Positions 33,789-46,000 of a stretch of 64,000 bases of DNA are shown piece after piece. This stretch comes from Macropodus opercularis (lineage: Eukaryota; Chordata; Actinopteri; Anabantiformes; Osphronemidae). Position 1 is the first letter of the stretch; every line of letters begins with the position of its first letter. The DNA is taken from positions 16,526,501 to 16,590,500 of the forward strand of contig CM061090.1 in the NCBI GenBank assembly GCA_030770545.1, in the 5' to 3' direction. The notes beneath the pieces were generated by a model. The model saw nothing but the letters and a program-made list of their open reading frames with translations, was not told the origin of the DNA and did not search any database. Position numbers and translations under genes: made by a program.

Positions 33789-33945
33789 GAGTATACTTAA
33801 TCTGTTCAGAGCAAAGATTAATTTGATAGATAGGTATGGCAGTCAGTAAATTAAAATATTCATCAGTCTGTGATATTTCCTGACAGAAAAGTTCTTTATC
33901 CTGCCAACAACATGTTCACGATGAACCAAATGCAACTCAGCACAG

Positions 33946-34031
33946 TTACTGATAGCTTGACAGTAGCAGTGACAACAGCACCAGGCAGAATGTGGTGACG
34001 ATGTTGATATTGTGTGTCACTCCACTTGAAA
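33946..34031 (-). CDS. Gene B last exon: GPI-anchor-type C-terminal signal and stop
   Basis: After the acceptor TTGCTCATTTACAG the exon reads L-SSGVTHNINIVTTFCLVLL and then SLLLSSYQ before TAA at 33948-33946. This has the parts of a GPI signal: a small-residue cluster (SSG), a short spacer, and a hydrophobic stretch running to within four residues of the end with no Lys or Arg after it. The start (TTTCAAGTG at the DNA level, SSGV) is homologous to the start of the PTS exons of gene A (SSVT), showing that the same splice slot holds either a terminal anchor or another PTS block. A short single-pass transmembrane helix is the alternative reading. Confidence 0.78.
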
Positions 34032-37000
34032 CTGTAAATGAGCAAGAAAGTTTTTTTAAACACAGAAATAAATATTATGCTGAGATTTAAATTTGTACAA
34101 GTTGTATTCTGCATGACGTACGTATGCCATCCACAGTGATGGTGCTTCCTTCAATGTCGAACCCTTGGACAATTGAAGATGCTGTGATCAAAACTTTCGC
34201 AATCTCAGTGTTGTTAGGGACAAGTGTGTCGTTGAAGGTCATGTTAAAGTTGTTGTAGACTGATCCAGGGCTGCAAAACAGGAAACAAAATTTTTTATAA
34301 AAGTTGTGATGCGTCGCATCATGAGTACCTCATGACACTTAGTACAAAAGTAAAATAAGTAACTAACAAATTACCTGTACTTCACAATCTTGATAAACAT
34401 GAAAGTCCAAAATTTCTTTTGGAACAGAGGCTCAAGCTGTAGGAAAAAAAAAAATTTTAATCTATTTTATCTGTGTTTGTCATTAATTCCTTATGGGCAC
34501 TCATAAGAGGCTGTCATTTCGAAGAATATCATATGTGAATATGTTTTCTAGATGCAACGTCTGTGATCAAATGCAATATTGTGTGAATACTGACTTGATC
34601 TCTTGAACAACAGAACAAAACAATATGTAATGCATAACATAAAACAAAAATGTGTAGCCACATGTGGCATCTCAGCAGTGAGGCTTACCTGTGTTGTTAT
34701 CATTGTAGTTCGTTCTTGAAAAAGTGTAGATGATGAATTATTTAAGTCAGTTGTAAATGTGCTTAAACGAGATCTGAAAGTCACTTGTCTTGTTGCAGTT
34801 CCAGGTTTTGTAGTTGCAGCAGTTGATGATGTTGTAGATGTAGGTGCTGCAGTTGTTGAGGTTTTAGATGTAGTTGCAGAAGGTGTTGTTGTTGTTGTTG
34901 TTGTTGTTGTGGATGTTGTAAATGTAGTGGCAGCAGTAGTAGATATTGCAGACATAGCAGTTGATGTAGATGTAGTTGTAGCAGTTGTAGGTGCAGCGGT
35001 TACCAAGGCTGTATTTGTGGGTGGAATCGTTGTGGTATCAATCGGCAGTGGACTGGCTGTAAAACATTTTTGAAGACCAGTTAGATGAACAAAAATGTGT
35101 CTATTAAATTCACATGTGAAGTTGTCAGTGTCAATAACATTTTAATTTGTGCAACCAAGTTCAAGATAAACCCAACCATAATATGTGGAAAATCCTGGCT
35201 TAATCCTTTACTGTACTGTATCTTGGTTTTGTGCAACAACCGTCAATGAGTGAAACACAGCACCAACACAGAGTCCCGACACATGCCTCTAACACAATGC
35301 GCTTCTGCAGTAACTGACCACATTGTGTACGCCAGGACTATTTATACAGACTGATTGAACTGTCAAGTTCTAAACAATTTATGAATATTAGTTACTTGCA
35401 GCTAATAAAAGATTTTTTTTTTTAGAGACAAAGCTGCTGACAAAATAATTGTTGTTAAGAAGGCAGAAAATGTTGTGTTTACTTACATATTAGGTTAACT
35501 GTGGTGGGTTTTATGACAACACTGAAATTGTTGTTTGTATTATTTGCAGCATCTATTATAGTCTGAGTAACGACAGCATTCTGTGGGAGGTCTGTAGTGG
35601 GAATAGTTGAATTGAACACAAGCCCCATTTCTGCTGTAGTACCGTCCACTTTAGCTTGATGTGCAGCATTACTGTATGACAAAAACAAATAAAAAATTTA
35701 CATCTGATCATTTTGTTGGTGAATCCATATCCATGTATAAAAGAAAAAAAATGTAAATCTTCTTTTTACCTGAAGGACTTCACATAGCAGTGGTCAAACT
35801 GTTCACCAAATTTTCCTTTATATATCTGATTACACTGAAAGGAAGAAGCAAACAACATAGTAATTAGCATATGTTGGTGAAGATTCTCAGTCATCCAGGT
35901 GAGGTTGTCTCAAGAAAAAAGTACATAACGTTAGGATACTTTCAGGGTCAACTGTAAATGTAGGTCAAAATAATTAAGCATAAGATTACTAACCGTAGCC
36001 ACACATCGCTTCTCAAGATCTTCATATTTACTACTGCTTTGATTAGTAAGATCTGCAGTAAAAGGTTCACTCAAGGTTACTGAGATTGTGTAAACTGGTG
36101 GTGGAGGAGTTGTAGTAGGAGTTGAAGTAAGTGATTCATTTCGAGATATATTTGTTGTAGGTTCCTTGGCTGTGGAGGTTGTTGCTTCAGTTGTAGTTGT
36201 TTTTGCTTCTGTTGTTGTTATTGAAGTTTCATTTGTGGTTATCGTTGCTTCAGTTGTAGTTGTTGATGAAGGAGTTTCAGTTGTAGGTGTTGTTGCTTCA
36301 GCTGTACTTATTCCATCAGTTGTAGTTGTTGTTGCTGAAGTTGTCACTGTAAGCTCCTCAGCCGTTGTTCTTACTTTAGTTGTAGTTGTACTAGGTGCCT
36401 CAGCTGTGCTTATTATCATTTCAGTAGTGGTAATTGTGTGTGCCTTAGTTATGGGTGTTGTTATCTCTGTAACAGATGCCTCAGATGTAGTTGTTGTCGC
36501 TTCAGTTGGTTTTGTTGCTGGTGCCTCAGTTGTGTTTGTTGTAGCTACAGTTGTTGTAGTAGGTGCTTCGGATATAGTAGTTATCAATTCAGTTGTGGAT
36601 GTTGTTGCTTCCGTTGTTGTTGTTATGGTGGGTGACTCGGTTGTAGTTGTTGTTGTGGGTGCCTCAGTTGTTGTTGTGGGTGACTCAGTTGTGGTTGTTG
36701 TTGTGGGTGCCTCAGTTGTGGTCGACTCAGTTGTGGTTGTTGTTGCTACAGTTGTAGTTGTGGGTGTCTCAGTTGTAGTAGTTGTCAATTCAGTTGTGGT
36801 TGTTGTTGCTTCAGTGGTTGTTTTTATGGTGGGTGAATCACTTGTGGTTGTTGTTGTGGATGTCTCAGTAGTTGTTGGTGTAGCCACAGTTGTTGTTGTG
36901 GGTGACTCACTTGTGGTTGTTGTTGTGGGTGCCTCAGTTGTGGTTGACTCAGTCGTGGTTGTTGTTGCTACAGTTGTAGTTGTGGGTGTCTCAATTGTAG

Positions 37001-40000
37001 TAGTTGTCAATTCAGTTGTGGTTGTTGCAGCTACAGTTGTTGTTGTGGGTGCCTCGGTTGTCGTTGTTGTTGTGGGTGCCTCGGTTGTGGTTGTTGTTGT
37101 GGATGTCTCAGTTGTTGTTGGTGTAGCCACAGTTGTTGTTGTGGGTGCCTCAGTTGTGGTCGACTCAGTTGTAGTTGTTGTTGTGGGTGCCTCAGTTGTG
37201 GTCGACTCAGTTGTGGTTGTTGTTGCTACAGTTGTAGTTGTGGGTGTCTCAGTTGTAGTAGTTGTCAATTCAGTTGTGGTTGTTGTTGCTTCAGTTGTTG
37301 TTTTTATGGTGGGTGACTCACTTGTGGTTGTTGTTGTGGTGGGTGCCTCAGTTGTGGTTGTTGTTGCGGATGTCTCAGTTGTTGTTGGTGTAGCCACAGT
37401 TGTTGTTGTGGGTGACTCACTTGTTGTTGTTGTTGTTGGTGCCTCAGTTGTGTTTGTTGTTGTGGATGTCTCAGTTGTTGTTGGTGTAGCCACAGTTGTT
37501 GTTGTGGATGTCTCAGTTGTTGTTGGTGTAGCCACAGTTGTTATTGTGGGTGCCTCAGTTGTGGTTGTTGTTGTGGATGTCTCAGTTGTTGTTGGTGTAG
37601 CCACAGTTGTTGTTGTGGGTGCCTCAGTTGTGGTCGACTCAGTTGTAGTTGTTGTTGTGGGTGCCTCAGTTGTGGTCGACTCAGTTGTGGTTGTTGTTGC
37701 TACAGTTGTAGTTGTGGGTGTCTCAGTTGTAGTAGTTGTCAATTCAGTTGTGGTTGTTGTTGCTTCAGTGGTTGTTTTTATGGTGGGTGACTCACTTGTG
37801 GTTGTTGTTGTGGATGTCTCAGTTGTTGTTGGTGTAGCCACAGTTGTTGTTGTGGGTGACTCACTTGTGGTTGTTGTTGTGGGTGACTCAGTTGTGGTTG
37901 TTGTTGCTTCAGTTGTTGTTTTTATGATGGGTGACTCACTTGTGGTTGTTGTTGTGGGTGCCTCAGTTGTGGTTGACTCAGTCGTGGTTGTTGTTGCTAC
38001 AGTTGTAGTTGTGGGTGTCTCAATTGTAGTAGTTGTCAATTCAGCTGTGGTTGTTGCAGCTACAGTTGTTGTTGTGGGTGCCTCGTTTGTCGTTGTTGTT
38101 GTTGTGGGTGCGTCAGTTGTTGTTGGTGTAGCCACAGTTGTTGTTGTGGGTGACTCACTTGTGGTTGTTGTTGTGGGTGCCTCAGCTGTGGTTGTTGTTG
38201 TGGATGTCTCAGTTGTTGTTGGTGTAGCCACAGTTGTTGTTGTGGATGTCTCAGTTGTTGTTGGTGTAGCCACAGTTGTTGTTGTGGGTGACTCACTTGT
38301 GGTTGTTGTTGTGGATGTCTCAGTTGTTGTTGGTGTAGCCACAGTTGTTGTTGTGGGTGACTCACTTGTGGTTGTTGTTGTGGGTGCCTCAGTTGTGGCT
38401 GTTGTTGTGGATGTCTCAGTTGTTGTTGGTGTAGCCACAGTTGTTGTTGTGGGTGACTCACTTGTGGTTGTTGTTGTGGGTGCCTCAGTTGTGGTTGTTG
38501 TTGTGGATGTCTCAGTTGTTGTTGGTGTAGCCACAGTTGTTGTTGTGGGTGACTCACTTGTGGTTGTTGTTGTGGGTGCCTCAGTTGTGGTTGTTGTTGT
38601 GGATGTCTCAGTTGTTGTTGGTGTAGCCACAGTTGTTGTTGTGGGTGACTCACTTGTGGTTGTTGTTGTGGGTGCCTCAGTTGTGGTTGTTGTTGTGGAT
38701 GTCTCAGTTGTTGTTGGTGTAGCCACAGTTGTTGTTGTGGGTGACTCACTTGTGGTTGTTGTTGTGGGTGCCTCAGTTGTGGTTGTTGTTGTGGATGTCT
38801 CAGTTGTTGTTGGTGTAGCCACAGTTGTTGTTGTGGGTGACTCACTTGTGGTTGTTGTTGTGGGTGCCTCAGTTGTGGTTGTTGTTGTGGATGTCTCAGT
38901 TGTTGTTGGTGTAGCCACAGTTGTTGTTGTTGTGGTTGACTCACTTGTGGTTGTTGTTGTGGGTGCCTCAGTTGTGGTTGACTCAGTTGTGGTTGTTGTT
39001 GCTACAGTTGTAGTTGTGGGTGTCTCAATTGTAGTAGTTGTCAATTCAGTTGTGGTTGTTGCAGCTACAGTTGTTGTTGTGGGTGCCTCAGTTGTGGTTG
39101 TTGTTGTGGATGTCTCAGTTGTTGTGGGTGTAGCCACAGTTGTGGTTGTTGTTGTGGATGTCTCAGTTGTTGTTGGTGTAGCCACAGTTGTTGTTGTGGG
39201 TGCCTCAGTTGTGGTTGTTGTTTCTACAGTTGTAGTTGTGGGTGTCTCAGTTGTAGTAGTTGTCAATTCAGTTGTGGTTGTTGTTGCTTCAGTCGATGTT
39301 GTTTTGGTGGGTGACTCAGTTGTGGGTGCCTCAGTTGTGGTCGACTCGCTTGTGGTTGTTGTTGCTACAGTTGTAGTTGTGGGTGCCTCAGTTGTGGTTG
39401 TTGTTGTGGATGTCTCAGTTGTTGTTGGTGTAGACACAGTTGTTGTTGTGGGTGACTCACTTGTGGTTGTTGTTGTGGGTGCCTCAGTTGTGGTTGTTGT
39501 TGTTGATGTCTCAGTTGTTGTTGGTGTAGCCACAGTTGTTGTTGTGGGTGACTCACTTGTGGTTGTTGTTGTGGGTGCCTCAGTTGTGGTTGTTGTTGTG
39601 GATGTCTCAGTTGTTGTTGGTGTAGCCACAGTTGTTGTTGTGGGTGACTCACTTGTGGTTGTTGTTGCTTCCGTTGTTGTTGTTATGATGGGTGACTCAC
39701 TTGTGGTTGTTGTTGTGGGTGCCTCAGTTGTGGTTGACTCAGTCGTGGTTGTTGTTGCTACAGTTGTAGTTGTGGGTGTCTCAATTGTAGTAGTTGTCAA
39801 TTCAGTTGTGGTTGTTGCAGCTACAGTTGTTGTTGTGGGTGCCTCAGTTGTGGTTGTTGTTGTGGATGTCTCAGTTGTTGTGGGTGTAGCCACAGTTGTG
39901 GTTGTTGTTGTGGATGTCTCAGTTGTTGTTGGTGTAGCCACAGTTGTGGTTGTGGGTGACTCACTTGTGGTTGTTGTTGTGGGTGCCTCAGTTGTGGTTG

Positions 40001-43000
40001 TTGTTTCTACAGTTGTAGTTGTGGGTGTCTCAGTTGTAGTAGTTGTCAATTCAGTTGTGGTTGTTGTTGCTTCAGTCGATGTTGTTTTGGTGGGTGACTC
40101 AGTTGTGGGTGCCTCAGTTGTGGTCGACTCACTTGTGGTTGTTGTTGCTACAGTTGTAGTTGTGTGTGCCTCAGTTGTGGTTGTTGTTGTGGATGTCTCA
40201 GTTGTTGTTGGTGTAGCCACAGTTGTTGTTGTGGGTGACTCACTTGTGGTTGTTGTTGTGGGTGACTCACTTGTGGTTGTTGTTGTGGGTGCCTCAGTTG
40301 TGGTTGTTGTTTCTACAGTTGTAGTTGTGGGTGTCTCAGTTGTAGTAGTTGTCAATTCAGTTGTGGTTGTTGTTGCCTCAGTCGATGTTGTTTTGGTGGG
40401 TGACTCAGTTGTGGGTGCCTCAGTTGTGGTCGACTCACTTGTGGTTGTTGTTGCTACAGTTGTAGTTGTGGGTGCCTCAGTTGTGGTTGTTGTTGTGGAT
40501 GTCTCAGTTGTTGTTGGTGTAGCCACAGTTGTTGTTGTGGGTGACTCACTTGTGGTTGTTGTTGTGGGTGCCTCAGTTGTGGTTGTTGTTGTGGATGTCT
40601 CAGTTGTTGTTGGTGTAGCCACAGTTGTTGTTGTGTGTGACTCACTTGTGGTTGTTGTTGTGGGTGCCTCAGTTGTGGTTGTTGTTGTGGATGTCTCAGT
40701 TGTTGTTGGTGTAGCCACAGTTGTTGTTGTTGTGGTTGACTCACTTGTGGTTGTTGTTGTGGGTGTCTCAGTTGTGGTTGACTCAGTCGTGGTTGTTGTT
40801 GCTACAGTTGTAGTTGTGGGTGTCTCAATTGTAGTAGTTGTCAATTCAGTTGTGGTTGTTGCAGCTACAGTTGTTGTTGTGGGTGCCTCGGTTGTCCTTG
40901 TTGTTGTGGGTGCCTCGGTTGTGGTTGTTGTTGTGGATGTCTCAGTTGTTGTTGGTGTAGCCACAGTTGTTGTTGTGGGTGACTCACTTGTGGTTGTTGT
41001 TGTGGGTGCCTCAGTTGTGGTTGTTGTTGTGGATGTCTCAGTTGTTGTTGGTGTAACCACAGTTGTTGTTGTGGGTGACTCACTTGTGGTTGTTCTTGTG
41101 GGTGCCTCAGTTGTGGTTGTTGTTGTGGATGCCTCAGTTGTTGGTGGTGTAGCCACAGTTGTTGTTGTGGATGTCTCAGTTGTTGTTGGTGTAGCCACAG
41201 TTGTTGTTGTGGGTGACTCACTTGTGGTTGTTGTTGTGGGTGCCTCAGTTGTGGTTGTTGTTGTGGATGTCTCAGTTGTTGTTGGTATAGCCACAGTTGT
41301 TGTTGTGGGTGACTCACTTGTGGTTGTTGTTGTGGGTGACTCACTTGTGGTTGTTGTTGTGGGTGCCTCAGTTGTGGTTGTTGTTGTGGATGTCTCAGTT
41401 GTTGTTGGTGTAGCCACAGTTGTTGTTGTGGGTGACTCACTTGTGGTTGTTGTTGTGGGTGCCTCAGTTGTGGTTGTTGTTGTGGATGTCTCAGTTGTTG
41501 TTGGTGTAGCCACAGTTGTTTTTGTGGGTGACTCACTTGTTGTTGCTTCCGTTGTTGTTGTTATGATGGGTGACTCACTTGTGGTTGTTGTTGCGGGTGC
41601 CTCAGTTGTGGTTGACTCAGTCGTGGTTGTTGCAGCTACAGTTGTTGTTGTGGGTGCCTCGGTTGTCGTTGTTGTTGTGGGTGCCTCAGTTGTTGTTGTT
41701 GTTGTGGATGTCTCAGTTGTTGTTGGTGTAGCCACAGTTGTTGTTGTGGGTGACTCACTTGTGGTTGTTGTTGTGGGTGACTCACTTGTGGTTGTTGTTG
41801 TGGGTGCCTCAGTTGTGAATGTTGTTGTTGTGGATGTCTCAGTTGTTGTTGGTGTAGCCACAGTTGTTGTTGTTGTGGGTGACTCACTTGTGGTTGTTGT
41901 TGTGGATGTCTCAGTTGTTGTTGGTGTAGCCACAGTTGTTGTTGTGGGTGACTCACTTGTGGTTGTTGTTGTGGGTGCCTCAGTTGTGGTTGTTGTTGTG
42001 GATGTCTCAGTTGTTGTTGGTGTAGCCACAGTTGTTGTTGTGGATGTCTCAGTTGTTGTTGGTGTAGCCACAGTTGTTGTTGTGGGTGACTCACTTGTGG
42101 TTGTTGTTGTGGGTGCCTCAGTTGTGGTTGTTGTTGTGGATGTCTCAGTTGTTGTTGGTGTAGCCACATTTGTTGTTGTGGGTGACTCACTTGTGGTTGT
42201 TGTTGCTTCAGTTGTTGTTTTTATGATGGATGACTCACTTGTGGTTGTTGTTGTGGATGTCTCAGTTGTTGTTGGTGTAGCCACAGTTGTTGTTGTGGGA
42301 GACTCACTTGTGGTTGTTGTTGTGGGTGCCTCAGTTGTGGTTGTTGTTGTGGATGTCTCAGTTGTTGTTGGTGTAGCCACAGTTGTTGTTGTGGGTGACT
42401 CACTTGTGGTTGTTGTTGTGGGTGCCTCAGTTGTGGTTGTTGTTGTGGATGTCTCAGTTGTTGTTGGTGTAGCCACAGTTGTTGTTGTGGATGTCTCAGT
42501 TGTTGTTGGTGTAGCCACAGTTGTTGTTGTGGGTGACTCACTTGTGGTTGTTGTTGTGGGTGACTCACTTGTGGTTGTTGTTGTGGGTGCCTCAGTTGTG
42601 AATGTTGATGTTGTGGATGTCTCAGTTGTTGTTGGTGTAGCCACAGTTGTTGTTGTTGTGGGTGACTCACTTGTGGTTGTTGTTGTGGGTGCCTCAGTTG
42701 TGGTTGTTGTTGTGGATGTCTCAGTTGTTGTTGGTGTAGCCACAGTTGTTGTTGTGGATGTCTCAGTTGTTGTTGGTGTAGCCACATTTGTTGTTGTGGA
42801 TGACTCACTTGTGGTTGTTGTTGTGGATGTCTCAGTTGTTGTTGGTGTAGCCACAGTTGTTGTTGTGGGAGACTCACTTGTGGTTGTTGTTGTGGGTGCC
42901 TCAGTTGTGGTTGTTGTTGTGGATGTCTCAGTTGTTGTTGGTGTAGCCACAGTTGTTGTTGTGGGTGACTCACTTGTGGTTGTTGTTGTGGGTGCCTCAG

Positions 43001-46000
43001 TTGTGGTTGTTGTTGTGGATGTCTCAGTTGTTGTTGGTGTAGCCACAGTTGTTGTTGTGGATGTCTCAGTTGTTGTTGGTGTAGCCACAGTTGTTGTTGT
43101 GGGTGACTCACTTGTGGTTGTTGTTGTGGATGTCTCAGTTGTTGTTGGTGTAGCCACAGTTGTTGTTGTGGGTGACTCACTTGTGGTTGTTGATGTGGGT
43201 GCCTCAGTTGTGGTTGTTGTTGTGGATGTCTCAGTTGTTGTTGGTGTAGCCACAGTTGTTGTTGTGGGTGACTCACTTGTGGTTGTTGTTGTGGGTGACT
43301 CACTTGTTGTTGTTGTTGCTTCCGTTGTTGTTGTTATGATGGGTGACTCACTTGTGGTTGTTGTTGTGGGTGCCTCAGTTGTGGTTGACTCAGTCGTGGT
43401 TGTTGTTGCTACAGTTGTAGTTGTGGGTGTCTCAATTCTAGTAGTTGTCAATTCAGTTGTGGTTGTTGCAGCTACAGTTGTTGTTGTGGGTGCCTCGGTT
43501 GTCGTTGTTGTTGTGGGTGCCTCAGTTGTGGTTGTTGTTGTGGATGTCTCAGTTGTTGTTTGTGTAGCCACAGTTGTTGTTGTGGGTGACTCACTTGTGG
43601 TTGTTGTTGTGGAAGTCTCAGTTGTTGTTGGTGTAGCCACAGTTGTTGTTGTGGGTGACTCACTTGTGGTTGTTGTTGTGGGTGCCTCAGTTGTGGTTGT
43701 TGTTGTGGATGTCTCAGTTGTTGTTGGTGTAGCCACAGTTGTTTTTGTGGGTGACTCACTTGTTGTTGCTTCCGTTGTTGTTGTTATGATGGGTGACTCA
43801 CTTGTGGTTGTTGTTGCGGGTGCCTCAGTTGTGGTTGACTCAGTCGTGGTTGTTGCAGCTACAGTTGTTGTTGTGGGTGCCTCGGTTGTCGTTGTTGTTG
43901 TGGGTGCCTCAGTTGTTGTTGTTGTTGTGGATGTCTCAGTTGTTGTTGGTGTAGCCACAGTTGTTGTTGTGGGTGACTCACTTGTGGTTGTTGTTGTGGG
44001 TGACTCACTTGTGGTTGTTGTTGTGGGTGCCTCAGTTGTGAATGTTGTTGTTGTGGATGTCTCAGTTGTTGTTGGTGTAGCCACAGTTGTTGTTGTTGTG
44101 GGTGACTCACTTGTGGTTGTTGTTGTGGATGTCTCAGTTGTTGTTGGTGTAGCCACAGTTGTTGTTGTGGGTGACTCACTTGTGGTTGTTGTTGTGGGTG
44201 CCTCAGTTGTGGTTGTTGTTGTGGATGTCTCAGTTGTTGTTGGTGTAGCCACAGTTGTTGTTGTGGATGTCTCAGTTGTTGTTGGTGTAGCCACAGTTGT
44301 TGTTGTGGGTGACTCACTTGTGGTTGTTGTTGTGGGTGCCTCAGTTGTGGTTGTTGTTGTGGATGTCTCAGTTGTTGTTGGTGTAGCCACATTTGTTGTT
44401 GTGGGTGACTCACTTGTGGTTGTTGTTGCTTCAGTTGTTGTTTTTATGATGGATGACTCACTTGTGGTTGTTGTTGTGGATGTCTCAGTTGTTGTTGGTG
44501 TAGCCACAGTTGTTGTTGTGGGAGACTCACTTGTGGTTGTTGTTGTGGGTGCCTCAGTTGTGGTTGTTGTTGTGGATGTCTCAGTTGTTGTTGGTGTAGC
44601 CACAGTTGTTGTTGTGGGTGACTCACTTGTGGTTGTTGTTGTGGGTGCCTCAGTTGTGGTTGTTGTTGTGGATGTCTCAGTTGTTGTTGGTGTAGCCACA
44701 GTTGTTGTTGTGGATGTCTCAGTTGTTGTTGGTGTAGCCACAGTTGTTGTTGTGGGTGACTCACTTGTGGTTGTTGTTGTGGGTGACTCACTTGTGGTTG
44801 TTGTTGTGGGTGCCTCAGTTGTGAATGTTGATGTTGTGGATGTCTCAGTTGTTGTTGGTGTAGCCACAGTTGTTGTTGTTGTGGGTGACTCACTTGTGGT
44901 TGTTGTTGTGGGTGCCTCAGTTGTGGTTGTTGTTGTGGATGTCTCAGTTGTTGTTGGTGTAGCCACAGTTGTTGTTGTGGATGTCTCAGTTGTTGTTGGT
45001 GTAGCCACATTTGTTGTTGTGGATGACTCACTTGTGGTTGTTGTTGTGGATGTCTCAGTTGTTGTTGGTGTAGCCACAGTTGTTGTTGTGGGAGACTCAC
45101 TTGTGGTTGTTGTTGTGGGTGCCTCAGTTGTGGTTGTTGTTGTGGATGTCTCAGTTGTTGTTGGTGTAGCCACAGTTGTTGTTGTGGGTGACTCACTTGT
45201 GGTTGTTGTTGTGGGTGCCTCAGTTGTGGTTGTTGTTGTGGATGTCTCAGTTGTTGTTGGTGTAGCCACAGTTGTTGTTGTGGATGTCTCAGTTGTTGTT
45301 GGTGTAGCCACAGTTGTTGTTGTGGGTGACTCACTTGTGGTTGTTGTTGTGGATGTCTCAGTTGTTGTTGGTGTAGCCACAGTTGTTGTTGTGGGTGACT
45401 CACTTGTGGTTGTTGATGTGGGTGCCTCAGTTGTGGTTGTTGTTGTGGATGTCTCAGTTGTTGTTGGTGTAGCCACAGTTGTTGTTGTGGGTGACTCACT
45501 TGTGGTTGTTGTTGTGGGTGACTCACTTGTTGTTGTTGTTGCTTCCGTTGTTGTTGTTATGATGGGTGACTCACTTGTGGTTGTTGTTGTGGGTGCCTCA
45601 GTTGTGGTTGACTCAGTCGTGGTTGTTGTTGCTACAGTTGTAGTTGTGGGTGTCTCAATTCTAGTAGTTGTCAATTCAGTTGTGGTTGTTGCAGCTACAG
45701 TTGTTGTTGTGGGTGCCTCGGTTGTCGTTGTTGTTGTGGGTGCCTCAGTTGTGGTTGTTGTTGTGGATGTCTCAGTTGTTGTTTGTGTAGCCACAGTTGT
45801 TGTTGTGGGTGACTCACTTGTGGTTGTTGTTGTGGAAGTCTCAGTTGTTGTTGGTGTAGCCACAGTTGTTGTTGTGGGTGACTCACTTGTGGTTGTTGTT
45901 GTGGGTGCCTCAGTTGTGGTTGTTGTTGTGGATGTCTCAGTTGTTGTTGGTGTAGGCACAGTTGTTGTTGTGGGTGCCTCAGTTGTGGTTGTTGTTGTGG

